64,000 nt of DNA from Candidatus Fermentibacteraceae bacterium (GCA_016744855.1 JADGDO010000001.1:1-64000); one strand, 5' to 3'; counted from the stretch's first letter, positions 35,567-43,973 are shown. Program-made: numbers and translations. Notes: generated by a model not told the origin, from the letters alone.

Positions 35567-37029
35567 TATAGTACCTCCCCGGGAAGATCAAGCTCTATTG
35601 TGAGTTCACCGTTGCCCTCAAGAATTGAAACTGTTTCGCACACTAGGCATCCAATACATTTTGCCTCAGGGTTTGCAACGATTCTTCCGTTTTCCCACAG
35701 AAGGAATCCTGTCGGACATTCCTTTACGCAGATAGGTTCAATGTTATCAGGGTTTTTATCCGGATGGTAGATAAATCTTGCTGGGGGAGTTTTCACTTCA
35801 AAAGCAAGTTCACCGGCCTCAGGAGTGAATTTCTGTTGCACTCTGTGATCTGTTGCGATCTCGCTCAAATGTTCAACCATTGCATTGGGAAAAATCTCCG
35901 GTCGGAATGTTCTAATCTTTACAGGAAGACTCTGTGATACTTGTTCCAGAAGTTCCATCGCCTTTACCTGATCTGTTCCCCCGAAACGGAGAAGAGAGGG
36001 GAGGGGAGTTGCAGATTCTTTCAATGCTTTCCAGACTGCCGAGGCCAGATGATACTGGTTCTGGAAGGCCATTCCACTTCCTGTAAGAATAAGAACCTGT
36101 GCCTCTGGCTGGCTCATGATTGCTCTCAGGATTCTGTAGCTTTTAAATCCACTTAAACCACCGGAGGTATCACTCTCATTCAGGGAGAAAATGTCATCCC
36201 TGCCACCCGTAGTCATTTCCCAAAGCATTTTGCCCCCACCGCCGCAGAGGTTTGTAGCAACTGCAATGGTACCCTCAGGGGCCTTTTCTCTTGAGGCGCG
36301 GAAGAATCCGGTTCCGGCAGGGTCATCTGCATTGATAGCCTCTACTGCTTTTTCAAGCGGAGTACTGTCACTTGTGGAGCTTTCGGGCACTTTAAACAGT
36401 TCTGCATTTTTACGGGATACTGCATGCTTCTCGAATTCTGCCCGACAGTCTACTGCGATGTGTGAACCGTCTGCAAGGACTGCAATGGGGTTTGTTTCGA
36501 GAACTGTGAGCTTGTACCCGATAAAGGTTCTCGTCATTTTCTTCAGAAATTCAGCCAGTTCAGTTGAATTTGGAATTCCTTCAAGCTGTTTTTCAATATC
36601 ATCGGTTGAGGGGGGATTCAGGAGGCTGAACTTGATTTTGATCAAAGATGAAGTTCTTCCCTCAATTCCTGTTCCACCGTCAGGGCTGAATAGAATAACG
36701 CCACCCGGCAGGTTTTCTCCATCACCGAAATCTAGAAGGCAGGCTGCATAATACTCTTTTTTTATATCCACTGCCTGGGCTGAAAGAACTCCCTGGCAAT
36801 TTTCTTCAGCCAGTAGTTCCCTGAGCCCGTTTGCTATCTCATCAGGGGTTGACGCACGTCTTACAAGGCCTCTTCCAGCGCGACTGGTTGCCCCCGGAAT
36901 CTGGGCTTTCAGAAAGACTACAGGTTCGGGAAGGATTTCCGGCATTGCATCATGGAAGACGGCCGGTACCAGAGGTACATCATGATTTTCCAATAGAATT
37001 CTGGTTTTATACTCGGGCAGAGCCGGCAT
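35566..37029 (-). CDS. Succinyl-CoA synthetase beta-like subunit fused to a FixX-type ferredoxin domain
   Basis: A 487-residue protein. Residues about 1-215 resemble the ATP-grasp domain of SucC; residues about 220-420 resemble the flavodoxin-like beta C-domain (AVATNLCGGGGKMLWE, ILTGSGMAF). The last 60 residues are an extra domain with cysteines C434, C438 (followed by Pro), C458, C461 and C464, spaced CxxxCP-x19-CxxCxxC. That is the pattern of FixX and of the C-terminal ferredoxin of ETF-quinone oxidoreductase. Normal SucC is about 390 residues and has no iron-sulfur site. It lies 1 nt after a radical SAM gene. The fusion points to an acyl-CoA ligase that senses or moves electrons. Confidence 0.8.
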   Translation of the reverse strand: MPALPEYKTRILLENHDVPLVPAVFHDAMPEILPEPVVFLKAQIPGATSRAGRGLVRRASTPDEIANGLRELLAEENCQGVLSAQAVDIKKEYYAACLLDFGDGENLPGGVILFSPDGGTGIEGRTSSLIKIKFSLLNPPSTDDIEKQLEGIPNSTELAEFLKKMTRTFIGYKLTVLETNPIAVLADGSHIAVDCRAEFEKHAVSRKNAELFKVPESSTSDSTPLEKAVEAINADDPAGTGFFRASREKAPEGTIAVATNLCGGGGKMLWEMTTGGRDDIFSLNESDTSGGLSGFKSYRILRAIMSQPEAQVLILTGSGMAFQNQYHLASAVWKALKESATPLPSLLRFGGTDQVKAMELLEQVSQSLPVKIRTFRPEIFPNAMVEHLSEIATDHRVQQKFTPEAGELAFEVKTPPARFIYHPDKNPDNIEPICVKECPTGFLLWENGRIVANPEAKCIGCLVCETVSILEGNGELTIELDLPGEVL

Positions 37030-37030
37030 G

Positions 37031-38083
37031 CTATTCTCCTTTTTTCTTCATCTTAAGAAGAAGGTTGTCAGTTCTTTTAACTCCTTTGGCCCAGTCCAGG
37101 GCTACGGGAACATTGAGGGAATAAAGATAGTTGTATTCCGGATAGCAGGAAGCTGTACAGGCATTGCAGGGTAGATCACGTTCAGAGAGGTAATGAAACG
37201 CTTCCTTGAAGCCTCCATTCAGTGCATTTTTCGCACCTTCATATTCACCGATAAGCAATGAACAAGGGTAAACAGTTCCATCTACATCGATGTTGCAATA
37301 TGCTCTTCCGGCCATGCATGAGGGCCCGTAGAAGCGCTCCTGAATTCTGGTTTTTGAGTAATCCTGCCACTTAGAAGCTGCATTCAAATAGTTGTTGCTG
37401 AGCAGAATTGGAGCTCCTGCCTTTTTCATTGCGATCAATTTTTTGAAAGCATTCGAATACTCTTCAGCGGTCGGCATCATAGCAGAAGTATTTCCACCAA
37501 GTGTGTCATTGTGGTGAAGAGTCTGGAATGTTGTCATGAAGCCATACTTTTCTGCAGTGATCATGATTTCATCAAGAAGATGAATATTGTTTTTTGTGAG
37601 AACACTGATTGACCATAGCCGGACTTTGCCTGAAGCAGCTTCAAAGGCAGCTGTGACCTTATCCCAACTCCCTTCTTCACGATTTGCATCGTGAGCTTCC
37701 TTCGGTCCGTCATAAGAGAGAACAAGATGATCAATGTTGTTCAGGATTTCTGGTTGTGATGGTATGAAATAGCCGTTCGAATCAAGGCTCACATACATTC
37801 CCAGTTCCCTGGCATATGCACACAGTTCAACAATATCTTTCCTGGCGAGTGGCTCGCCGCCCCATACACCAATTCTCATTGTGCCCGCTTCAGCCATCTG
37901 TCTGAAAATGTCTTTCCATTGCTCTGTCGAAAGATCGGGTCTGCATCTGGAAGGAATCTGACAGTAAGAGCATCTGCTTGGGCAGCGATCTGTGACTGAA
38001 ACCATCACATTCAGCGGGGTTCTCGCGCCGAATCGGCACTTAAGAGCACCGATGCCCATTTTTGCCTGTCCTGCTAAATTCAT
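37031..38083 (-). CDS. Radical SAM/SPASM domain protein
   Basis: A 350-residue protein with radical SAM cysteines C34, C38, C41 (CPSRCSYC), the GGEP motif (VWGGEPLARK) and a C-terminal SPASM-type cysteine region (GPSCMAGRAYCNIDVDGTVYPC ... LPCNACTASC, in part). SPASM proteins modify peptides or small molecules and often need a partner redox protein. It overlaps the DUF362 gene by 4 nt and is adjacent to the ferredoxin-fused SucC-like gene, which could supply or take electrons. Substrate unknown. Confidence 0.85.
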   Translation of the reverse strand: MNLAGQAKMGIGALKCRFGARTPLNVMVSVTDRCPSRCSYCQIPSRCRPDLSTEQWKDIFRQMAEAGTMRIGVWGGEPLARKDIVELCAYARELGMYVSLDSNGYFIPSQPEILNNIDHLVLSYDGPKEAHDANREEGSWDKVTAAFEAASGKVRLWSISVLTKNNIHLLDEIMITAEKYGFMTTFQTLHHNDTLGGNTSAMMPTAEEYSNAFKKLIAMKKAGAPILLSNNYLNAASKWQDYSKTRIQERFYGPSCMAGRAYCNIDVDGTVYPCSLLIGEYEGAKNALNGGFKEAFHYLSERDLPCNACTASCYPEYNYLYSLNVPVALDWAKGVKRTDNLLLKMKKKGE

Positions 38084-39099
38084 TTCTCCTCCGGTTCACC
38101 GAGCCACTGAGGGCCGTAGGGAAGGCTCTTCTTCCATTCATCAGCTTCTTTTTTCTGACCGAATATGGAATAAGATAAGTTGTACCAGCGCTTTGCACCG
38201 GCTTTCATTACACCAATGAGAGGACCATCCTTTTGAGATTCTTTTTCCTTATTCTTTCCGCGTATTCTTTTCTCCACCTTAGCCACAAAGTTGGGTTGAG
38301 CCTGCTTGAAGTTGAAGGACGGAAGTTTCTCAAGAGGGGGGATGCATACATTTTCCAGTTCATCAAGGGATCCAACCTGTCCGTTTCCCTTTTGTATGCA
38401 TTCCACACTGAGTGGGTCAATACCCATAACCTCAGCAATTGAGTGATCCATGGCTACCGGGTCTGTAGAAAGGGCAACGAAGTCTGTCTGCTTGGAGATT
38501 CCGGGTTTGGGGCCATTACCCTCAAGGCTTACAGTGCCATCAGCCAGAATGAATTTAACAGGTATCGCCTTGTTCACAGCAACTATGTAATCAGATAGTC
38601 TGCCGTGATAGTTGTGTCTTCCATCGTTTAGACAACCGTAAAGATGCTTCATCGCTACAGAGATCACAGATCTGTAGTGAGTTTTTACTACCGGAACTGA
38701 GATTACCGGCATTCGTGTACATATCTCTGGTATTCCAAAGGTGAGACCATCAACGGTGACTTCCTTCCAGGGGTTTTCGCTGAAATTATGCCAGATCAGC
38801 CCCTGTCTTTCTATAACTGCATCCATTTTCTGTACACGAAGAGCCTTTGAAGCGTCAACGAGTATCTGGCTGGATTCACCTATATAGATCTGTCCGGTGT
38901 ATTCCTTCAAACGACTGCATAAAGCTTCAACAACCCATGGGGAGGTGTTAACACCCGGGCGAAGATAGTCCCAGGTAAGGTTTACTTTTATCAGTACGTC
39001 CTGACCCTGCTCGAGTTTTTCACGCCAGGCAAAGTTCTCAAGCAGCCTTCCGACAGCCCTGTCTACTCCTGCTTCGGTTGAAGTGTAAAGTACTTTCAT
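38080..39099 (-). CDS. DUF362 domain protein
   Basis: A 339-residue DUF362 protein: VLIKVNLTWDYLRPGVNTSPWVVEAL, SVPVVKTHYRSVISVAMKHLYG (both quoted in part) and LSTDPVAMDHSIAEVMG. Many DUF362 proteins end in a ferredoxin domain; here none is visible, and the C-terminal 100 residues are basic with few Cys. The family function is not established. It is the first gene of the leftward operon leading to the SucC/SucD-like pair, suggesting a common pathway. Confidence 0.85.
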   Translation of the reverse strand: MKVLYTSTEAGVDRAVGRLLENFAWREKLEQGQDVLIKVNLTWDYLRPGVNTSPWVVEALCSRLKEYTGQIYIGESSQILVDASKALRVQKMDAVIERQGLIWHNFSENPWKEVTVDGLTFGIPEICTRMPVISVPVVKTHYRSVISVAMKHLYGCLNDGRHNYHGRLSDYIVAVNKAIPVKFILADGTVSLEGNGPKPGISKQTDFVALSTDPVAMDHSIAEVMGIDPLSVECIQKGNGQVGSLDELENVCIPPLEKLPSFNFKQAQPNFVAKVEKRIRGKNKEKESQKDGPLIGVMKAGAKRWYNLSYSIFGQKKEADEWKKSLPYGPQWLGEPEEK

Positions 39100-39284
39100 T
39101 CTATTTCCTCTTTCAATGTCTTTTGAAGCTCTAATATAATATGGAATAATCTTCGGTTGAGTGATGTAGATATACAGCTGGGCATTGACATTGATGTTCC
39201 GGTGAAGAATCTTTTGATGTTAATGGTCGAATATTCTGTTCGATTTAGTGCCAGCTGGGTTGCTGGAAAACTGGGAGGAATGTT

Positions 39285-39908
39285 TTGAAAAGAAGTTTGT
39301 TTATTCTTATGCTAGTCTGTGTTGCTGCATCTTTTGCAGCTCGTTTGGAAATAACAAATGATACCGGCAGCTACACGTTTTACTATGTGAAGATCTCATT
39401 ATCCTCAGCAGATTCCTGGGGTGATGACAGACTGGGCTCAAGCGAGACTATCAGCCCCGGTGATACCCGCTCATTCCGTCTTAGTAATGGCACATACGAT
39501 GTTAAGATTGAAGACGAAGATGGAGACGAATACGTTTTCTGGAATGTTGACGTAAGCGGCACTGTTAGTATGTATGTCGATCTCGATGATCTTGGAGAGC
39601 AGAATTGGGGAAGTGGTTCCTCTTCATCATCCTACGGCGGAGATATGGCTCCTGTTACTATCGATAACGAACTCGGCAGCTGGACTATCTGGTATGTATA
39701 TGGTGATCCAAGTGATTCACCATGGGGTGATGACCGTCTCGGTTCAGAGCTTCTTTCTCCGGGCGAGGCTTTTACATTCTACGTACCCGCTGGTGACTAC
39801 TACGATTTCAAGTGTGTTGACGAAGATGATGACACATACACCCTCTGGGAAGTATGGGTTGATGAGGATGGTTTCTACTGGAGCGTAGAGCTCTCTGACA
39901 TGGATTAA
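39285..39908 (+). CDS. Exported protein with two tandem copies of a small 'WGDDRLG' domain
   Basis: A 207-residue exported protein starting at TTG 39285, five nt after GGGAGGAA. The signal peptide is KRSLFILMLVCVAASFA. It contains two repeats of about 80 residues, each with L/V-x-I-x-N-[DE]-x-G, a Tyr/Trp-rich strand, WGDDRLGS, LSPG-like turn, a F-x-[LV] strand, YDx[KF], and VDEDDDTY/EDEDGDEY, then a final W-N/E-V. The linker is Ser/Gly-rich. The domain looks like a beta-sandwich. A related single domain occurs at 53198 and possibly 62018. Function unknown. Confidence 0.7.
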   Translation: MKRSLFILMLVCVAASFAARLEITNDTGSYTFYYVKISLSSADSWGDDRLGSSETISPGDTRSFRLSNGTYDVKIEDEDGDEYVFWNVDVSGTVSMYVDLDDLGEQNWGSGSSSSSYGGDMAPVTIDNELGSWTIWYVYGDPSDSPWGDDRLGSELLSPGEAFTFYVPAGDYYDFKCVDEDDDTYTLWEVWVDEDGFYWSVELSDMD

Positions 39909-39925
39909 TCCAGGATAAATTAATA

Positions 39926-39961
39926 ATGGGGGGGCCGTTTATCGGCTCCCTCATTTTTTTT
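39926..39961 (+). terminator. Rho-independent terminator with T8
   Basis: A 12-bp stem with two G-T wobbles (39926-39937 with 39943-39954), 5-nt loop and eight T's, just after the stop of the repeat protein. It overlaps the last codons of nth on the other strand. Confidence 0.8.
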
Positions 39962-40583
39962 GAGCACTGAACCAGGGACAGAGATTGACAAGTGTACAGA
40001 TCGTGCATAGAGGTTTTCTTGCCTTACAAACTTTTCTACCATGTGTTATCAACCTGTGGCAGAATATTGTCTGCTGACTTCCAGGAATCAGTCTTTTCAA
40101 TTCTATCTCGATTTTGTCAGGATTTTGGCTCTCGGTCAGACCCAATCGTAGAGATTGCCTTTTAACATGTGTGTCTACAGTTATTGAAGGCTTACCGAAT
40201 ATTTCACCTGTTACCACGTTTGCGGTTTTCCTTCCGACCCCGGGTATTTTCACCAGCTCTGAAATTGTGTCCGGAAGCCCATTTTCGGCCATAAAAGCGG
40301 CTGCTTTGATGATGAATCCTGCTTTGTTCCTGAAGAGACCGATAGTCTTAAGAGTTTCTTCCACATCGGGCTTATCGGCATGAGAAAGGTCCTTCATTGT
40401 CGGATATTTTTTCCATAAAACTGGAGTTACCCTGTTCACGGCCGCGTCTGTGGTTTGTGCAGAAAGGATAGTGGCAATAACAAGTCTTTCCGGGATTCCA
40501 TCATACTTAAGCTGACATTCCGCATGCGGATAAAGCTTTTTCAGTGAATCAAGAATGATACAAATGTTTTTTTCATTTTTCAT
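39951..40583 (-). CDS. nth: Endonuclease III
   Basis: A 210-residue DNA glycosylase/AP lyase for oxidised pyrimidines. It shows the HhH motif IPGVGRKTAN with catalytic K119, catalytic D137 (VDTHVKR), and the C-terminal [4Fe-4S] cysteines spaced CX6CX2CX5C (CKARKPLCTICTLVNLC). It is full-length for the family. It lies 10 nt downstream of an exported-protein gene on the same strand; nth is probably co-transcribed with it. Confidence 0.93.
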   Translation of the reverse strand: MKNEKNICIILDSLKKLYPHAECQLKYDGIPERLVIATILSAQTTDAAVNRVTPVLWKKYPTMKDLSHADKPDVEETLKTIGLFRNKAGFIIKAAAFMAENGLPDTISELVKIPGVGRKTANVVTGEIFGKPSITVDTHVKRQSLRLGLTESQNPDKIEIELKRLIPGSQQTIFCHRLITHGRKVCKARKPLCTICTLVNLCPWFSAQKK

Positions 40584-40593
40584 AATTGTTGTC

Positions 40594-41904
40594 TCAGTTC
40601 ATAACAGTAAGTTTTAAGGTATTGTGCGCGTTTGAAGTTATTGCAGTTACAAAGTACAAACCAGTTTCAAGCCCGGTTATATCAATCCGATTTTCAAATG
40701 ACTCTTCCGGAAGAACACTGATTGTTTCCTCAATGCGTCCATAAATATTTGTAACTATCAGGGTGATGCCAGTTCCAGCAGTCTGCTGCACAAAAAGAGA
40801 AACAGTATTTCCGTATGAAGGATTGGCTATCCGAAGTATTCTGTTTTGTCCCATGGTTGAGTATTCAGATTCAATTCCCTGCGGTTCAATTGTTCCGAGG
40901 GAATCTGTTTTTATGAAAAATGAATTCATTGAACCATCACTGATATATCCACCAATTGAACAGAAGCCGTTATCGGGGCATGCGGTCATAAAAATGGATC
41001 TGAAAGAGTCTCCAAACCCAAAAGTGTTGTTCCATAAAAGCCCTCCATTCTGATCTGTCTTGGCCAGGTAAGTTCTTCTTTGAGAACCTTCCATTATGCT
41101 GCCGGTCCCAGCAAGATTGCCATCAGAAGTTTCTATAATGCTGTAAATTTCAACAGAGCTGAAATGGGCATAGCTCCATAGTATTGATCCGGAGTTATCA
41201 ATACATATAAATCCATCCTCAACTGCAGCAGCAGCAATAACACCATTCCAGAAAATCACATCCCTGAAAATATGATCAGGGAAGTCAAATTGATTCTGAA
41301 GCTGCCCTGAACTGCTCAGTGTGAAAATTCTCCCTCCAGTTCCATGAATATCACAGGTTATGAAATTACCGTACGCACCTTGTGATATCCTGATAGGTGA
41401 ACTGTCATCGTGGCTTGTAAGCCACTGAAACTCACCGAAAGCATCTGTTTTTAGAATTTGAGAGGATGTAGTTCTTGCATTCTCAAGCTGAGACAAAATA
41501 ACATAACCACCATCATTGCAGGAGATGATTTCCCGAGGTAAGTGTTCAGAATACTCTGGAAACGCAACAGTCCAGCAAGGAGTTCCATCTAATGTTGTCT
41601 TTTGGAGACAAAGCGCATTCTGCTGAGTAGATACTGTAACAAGACAAGAATCCATAGATAGACATCCATTTATGTTTGCCGGGGGTGAGATGGAATCTTG
41701 AACACAATCACCGAACATATTCGTCCACATCATTCTTGATCCCTGTGAAAAAGGAGAATCAGTTGAACCGAACAGTATGTAGTCATTTTCGGGGAGGACA
41801 ATGACACTGCTGACAAAATCATTGTACTCTGTGGGGTATGTGCCAAGGAATGAGATAGCCCCCTGAAATGCAAATGTTATCAGAGAGATAATTGAGATAT
41901 TCAC
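40594..41904 (-). CDS. Exported beta-propeller-like protein with C-terminal sorting domain
   Basis: A 436-residue protein starting preferably at GTG 41904, where AGGGAG lies 8 nt upstream; GTG 41913 overlaps that site. A signal peptide (MNISIISLITFAFQG) precedes repeated units with DG/NG-type turns and FIKTD/LAKTD-like strands, typical of delta-60-like or propeller repeats in FCB surface proteins. The last 80 residues (SYGNTVSLFV ... GRIEETI ... LETGLYFVTAI) are a type IX-like sorting domain. Role unknown, probably cell-surface. It is divergent from rmlC. Confidence 0.65.
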   Translation of the reverse strand: MNISIISLITFAFQGAISFLGTYPTEYNDFVSSVIVLPENDYILFGSTDSPFSQGSRMMWTNMFGDCVQDSISPPANINGCLSMDSCLVTVSTQQNALCLQKTTLDGTPCWTVAFPEYSEHLPREIISCNDGGYVILSQLENARTTSSQILKTDAFGEFQWLTSHDDSSPIRISQGAYGNFITCDIHGTGGRIFTLSSSGQLQNQFDFPDHIFRDVIFWNGVIAAAAVEDGFICIDNSGSILWSYAHFSSVEIYSIIETSDGNLAGTGSIMEGSQRRTYLAKTDQNGGLLWNNTFGFGDSFRSIFMTACPDNGFCSIGGYISDGSMNSFFIKTDSLGTIEPQGIESEYSTMGQNRILRIANPSYGNTVSLFVQQTAGTGITLIVTNIYGRIEETISVLPEESFENRIDITGLETGLYFVTAITSNAHNTLKLTVMN

Positions 41905-41918
41905 TATGGACACTCCCT

Positions 41919-41946
41919 TTGCATTTGAATTTCTTTGTGCAATAAT
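41919..41946 (+). promoter_or_regulatory. Possible promoter for rmlC
   Basis: TTGCAT and AATAAT separated by 16 nt, 33 nt before ATG 41979. A perfect TTGACA at 41946-41951 also exists but lacks a suitably spaced -10. Inference. Confidence 0.3.
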
Positions 41947-41978
41947 TGACAGATAATCATAGCTACTGAAAGGAAATT

Positions 41979-42539
41979 ATGCCAGTCATTCTCTCTCATG
42001 TTGCAGAAAAAATCCATGGTGTTGAATTCAGGGAATGCAAAACTTTTCCTGATAGTAGAGGCAGTTTTACAGAGGTATTCCGTTCTGAATGGCCACAAGA
42101 TGTTCACTATGGAGATCAAATTCAGCTTAACCTGTCTCGTTCCAATAAGAGTGCTATGCGGGGTCTCCATTTTCATCATAACCAGAGTGACTGGTGGATT
42201 CCGGTATCGGGTACTCTCCAGATCGCACTTGCTGACCTGCGTACCGGATCGCCAACCTATATGGAAACTCAGTCATTGGAACTCCGAAGCAGTGATTCAG
42301 TCTGTCTTCTTATCCCTCCAGGTGTTGCTCACGGCTTTCTTGCTCTTGAGGATATCTGTCTCATCTATGCTGTAAACAGATACTACGACGGGGCAGATGA
42401 GCAGGGAGTTGCATGGAACGATTCGGATCTTGCTATAAACTGGAAAATCGGAGATCCTGTTCGTTCAGACAGAGACCGTAGCAACCCAACAGTGAGAGAG
42501 CTTCAGGGGCAAGGGCTTCTACCGGTATTCAAAGGCTAA
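41979..42539 (+). CDS. rmlC: dTDP-4-dehydrorhamnose 3,5-epimerase
   Basis: A 186-residue cupin epimerase that converts dTDP-4-keto-6-deoxyglucose to dTDP-4-keto-rhamnose. Typical motifs are present: DSRGSFTEVF, MRGLHFHH (active-site His), DLRTGSPTY, IPPGVAHGFL with the conserved His, and YYDG. GAAAGG precedes the ATG. Rhamnose synthesis partners (rmlA, B, D) are not in the window. Convergent with the Eis-like gene, overlapping its end by 4 nt. Confidence 0.9.
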   Translation: MPVILSHVAEKIHGVEFRECKTFPDSRGSFTEVFRSEWPQDVHYGDQIQLNLSRSNKSAMRGLHFHHNQSDWWIPVSGTLQIALADLRTGSPTYMETQSLELRSSDSVCLLIPPGVAHGFLALEDICLIYAVNRYYDGADEQGVAWNDSDLAINWKIGDPVRSDRDRSNPTVRELQGQGLLPVFKG

Positions 42540-43771
42540 AAATCCCAATCATATGAGGGCTCTGGCAACCTAAGGGTATCATCAAGCTCCCTGAGCAGGT
42601 CAGTCGGGGCTTCAATTTCGTCTGTATACGGAAGCATTGAGGCCGATGAAGTGCCGTTCCACAGCCTTGTAAAGGTGTTTACTGAACATTTCATTACAGG
42701 AAGACCTTCCGTGCAACCCCGTTCTGCAGTTGATGAATCCGAGAACCTGACAGTGTACTCTCCAGCGCAGCCCCTCCAGTTGAAGGAGGAGTCGAGGTAG
42801 TTTTCTACAGGATCAGTCAATATAAGATTGAAACTGCATGGCTTGCCGGGAACAGTCATTCCATTTGTGCATTTAACCAGGTCGAGAATTCTGCACTGTG
42901 TCCAACTTGCTGTTCTGATTCCCACCTTAGAACCTGATGAATCAGAGCTTTGTCTGTTTGATGACATGGGCTTTGCAAGCAGAGATTGAATTTGGATACC
43001 AGAGGGTTCATGGATACTGACTAGATCAATCTGGTCACCGAATGACTTTATGGAAAGAAGAATGTCTTTGAACTGTTCAGGTGTGTTAAAAACTGCCCAA
43101 GCTATGCGCATCGGGCCATGCTCTCCTTTTACAGAGGAGACCACGTAGTGGTGTGTAAGGCTGCCTTCTTCACTGAAAAAGCCCATTGTGAACGATTTCT
43201 TATTCAGTTCCATCTCTGTTCGGGTAAAGAGAGGTGGAAGATTTACAGAACCGTGACAGCGAAGCCTTTCGCAGCGGTTTTTATGGATTATCTCCCAATC
43301 GCTGTTCGATAGTCTTCGGGGGAGTTTTAGGGGTGAACCCGAGATCAATATCTCAGATGGTCTGAAGTAGACAACCCTCATGTAGGGATAGTTTCCAAAA
43401 CCCACTTTGTCGTAGAAGCCCTGCTCGAACATTCCGAGACCTGCAACAACTTCACCCCTGTCGGCTCCACGGGCCAGTAGTTCAGCTGTTAGTGTTCCCG
43501 CAAATCCTTTTTTTCTTCCGTGAAAAGCCACTGTAATTGCTGTTACTGCGCAAAAGGGAAGTTTCTCCGAGTGGGAGATGTGGTTGAATGTACCTGTGTG
43601 GGATACTGCAAGTGCAACGGCTTCACCGTTGTTCTCACCCACGAGAGCATCACCCGAGTTAAACAGGTGTTCTACAACTTTTTCCTGACCTTTTTCAAGC
43701 CATCCTGCATCTTTCCAGATGGTAACACAGTTTTCAAAGTGCAGTTCCTTGTTGTATAGAATTCCTCTCAT
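42536..43771 (-). CDS. Eis-like GNAT acetyltransferase
   Basis: A 411-residue protein with the layout of Eis-type N-acetyltransferases: tandem GNAT domains, with the first carrying the acetyl-CoA site (ITVAFHGRKKGFAGTLTAELLARG), a Tyr/Gly motif (GFYDKVGFGNYPYM), and a C-terminal SCP2-like domain (LILTDPV region). Eis in Mycobacterium acetylates aminoglycosides and proteins; here the substrate is unknown. The first 25 residues are less typical. It lies downstream of tRNA-Leu on the same strand. Confidence 0.75.
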   Translation of the reverse strand: MRGILYNKELHFENCVTIWKDAGWLEKGQEKVVEHLFNSGDALVGENNGEAVALAVSHTGTFNHISHSEKLPFCAVTAITVAFHGRKKGFAGTLTAELLARGADRGEVVAGLGMFEQGFYDKVGFGNYPYMRVVYFRPSEILISGSPLKLPRRLSNSDWEIIHKNRCERLRCHGSVNLPPLFTRTEMELNKKSFTMGFFSEEGSLTHHYVVSSVKGEHGPMRIAWAVFNTPEQFKDILLSIKSFGDQIDLVSIHEPSGIQIQSLLAKPMSSNRQSSDSSGSKVGIRTASWTQCRILDLVKCTNGMTVPGKPCSFNLILTDPVENYLDSSFNWRGCAGEYTVRFSDSSTAERGCTEGLPVMKCSVNTFTRLWNGTSSASMLPYTDEIEAPTDLLRELDDTLRLPEPSYDWDF

Positions 43772-43812
43772 GAATAAATCCTTTCATTTGCAGTTAAGGA
43801 TAATATAGAGAA

Positions 43813-43838
43813 AGGGCTGTAACTTTCGTTACAGCCCT
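43813..43838 (-). terminator. Terminator of tRNA-Leu
   Basis: A perfect 11-bp stem with a GAAA tetraloop on the minus strand (43838-43828 with 43823-43813), followed by TTTCTCT. It starts 2 nt after the CCA end of the tRNA. Confidence 0.85.
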
Positions 43839-43839
43839 C

Positions 43840-43926
43840 TGGTACCGTGGGGGGGACTTGAACCCCCACAAGGTTGCCCTCACTAGGTCCTGAACCTAGC
43901 GCGTCTGCCAATTCCGCCACCACGGC
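43840..43926 (-). tRNA. tRNA-Leu (anticodon CAG)
   Basis: An 87-nt class II tRNA read on the minus strand, with a 7-bp acceptor stem GCCGTGG/CCACGGT closed by a G1-U72 wobble, discriminator A and an encoded CCA. The anticodon arm is CTAGG-TTCAGGA-CCTAG, giving anticodon CAG. A long variable arm, typical of tRNA-Leu, precedes a T arm with GGTTCAAGTCC. The tRNA reads CUG codons. Confidence 0.95.
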
Positions 43927-43945
43927 TCCGTTTCTCACAGGCGCA

Positions 43946-43973
43946 ATTATGCTAAAACCCGTGCAAAAGTCAA
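43946..43973 (-). promoter_or_regulatory. Sigma-70-type promoter of tRNA-Leu
   Basis: On the minus strand, TTGACT (43973-43968) and CATAAT (43951-43946) are 16 nt apart, each one base from consensus. They lie about 20 nt before the tRNA start, the right distance for a tRNA promoter. Confidence 0.7.

Noticed and set aside
36191-36751. 186-codon frame antisense to the SucC-like gene
   Set aside because: A shadow of a well-supported gene; low-complexity Ser/Ala/Pro product.
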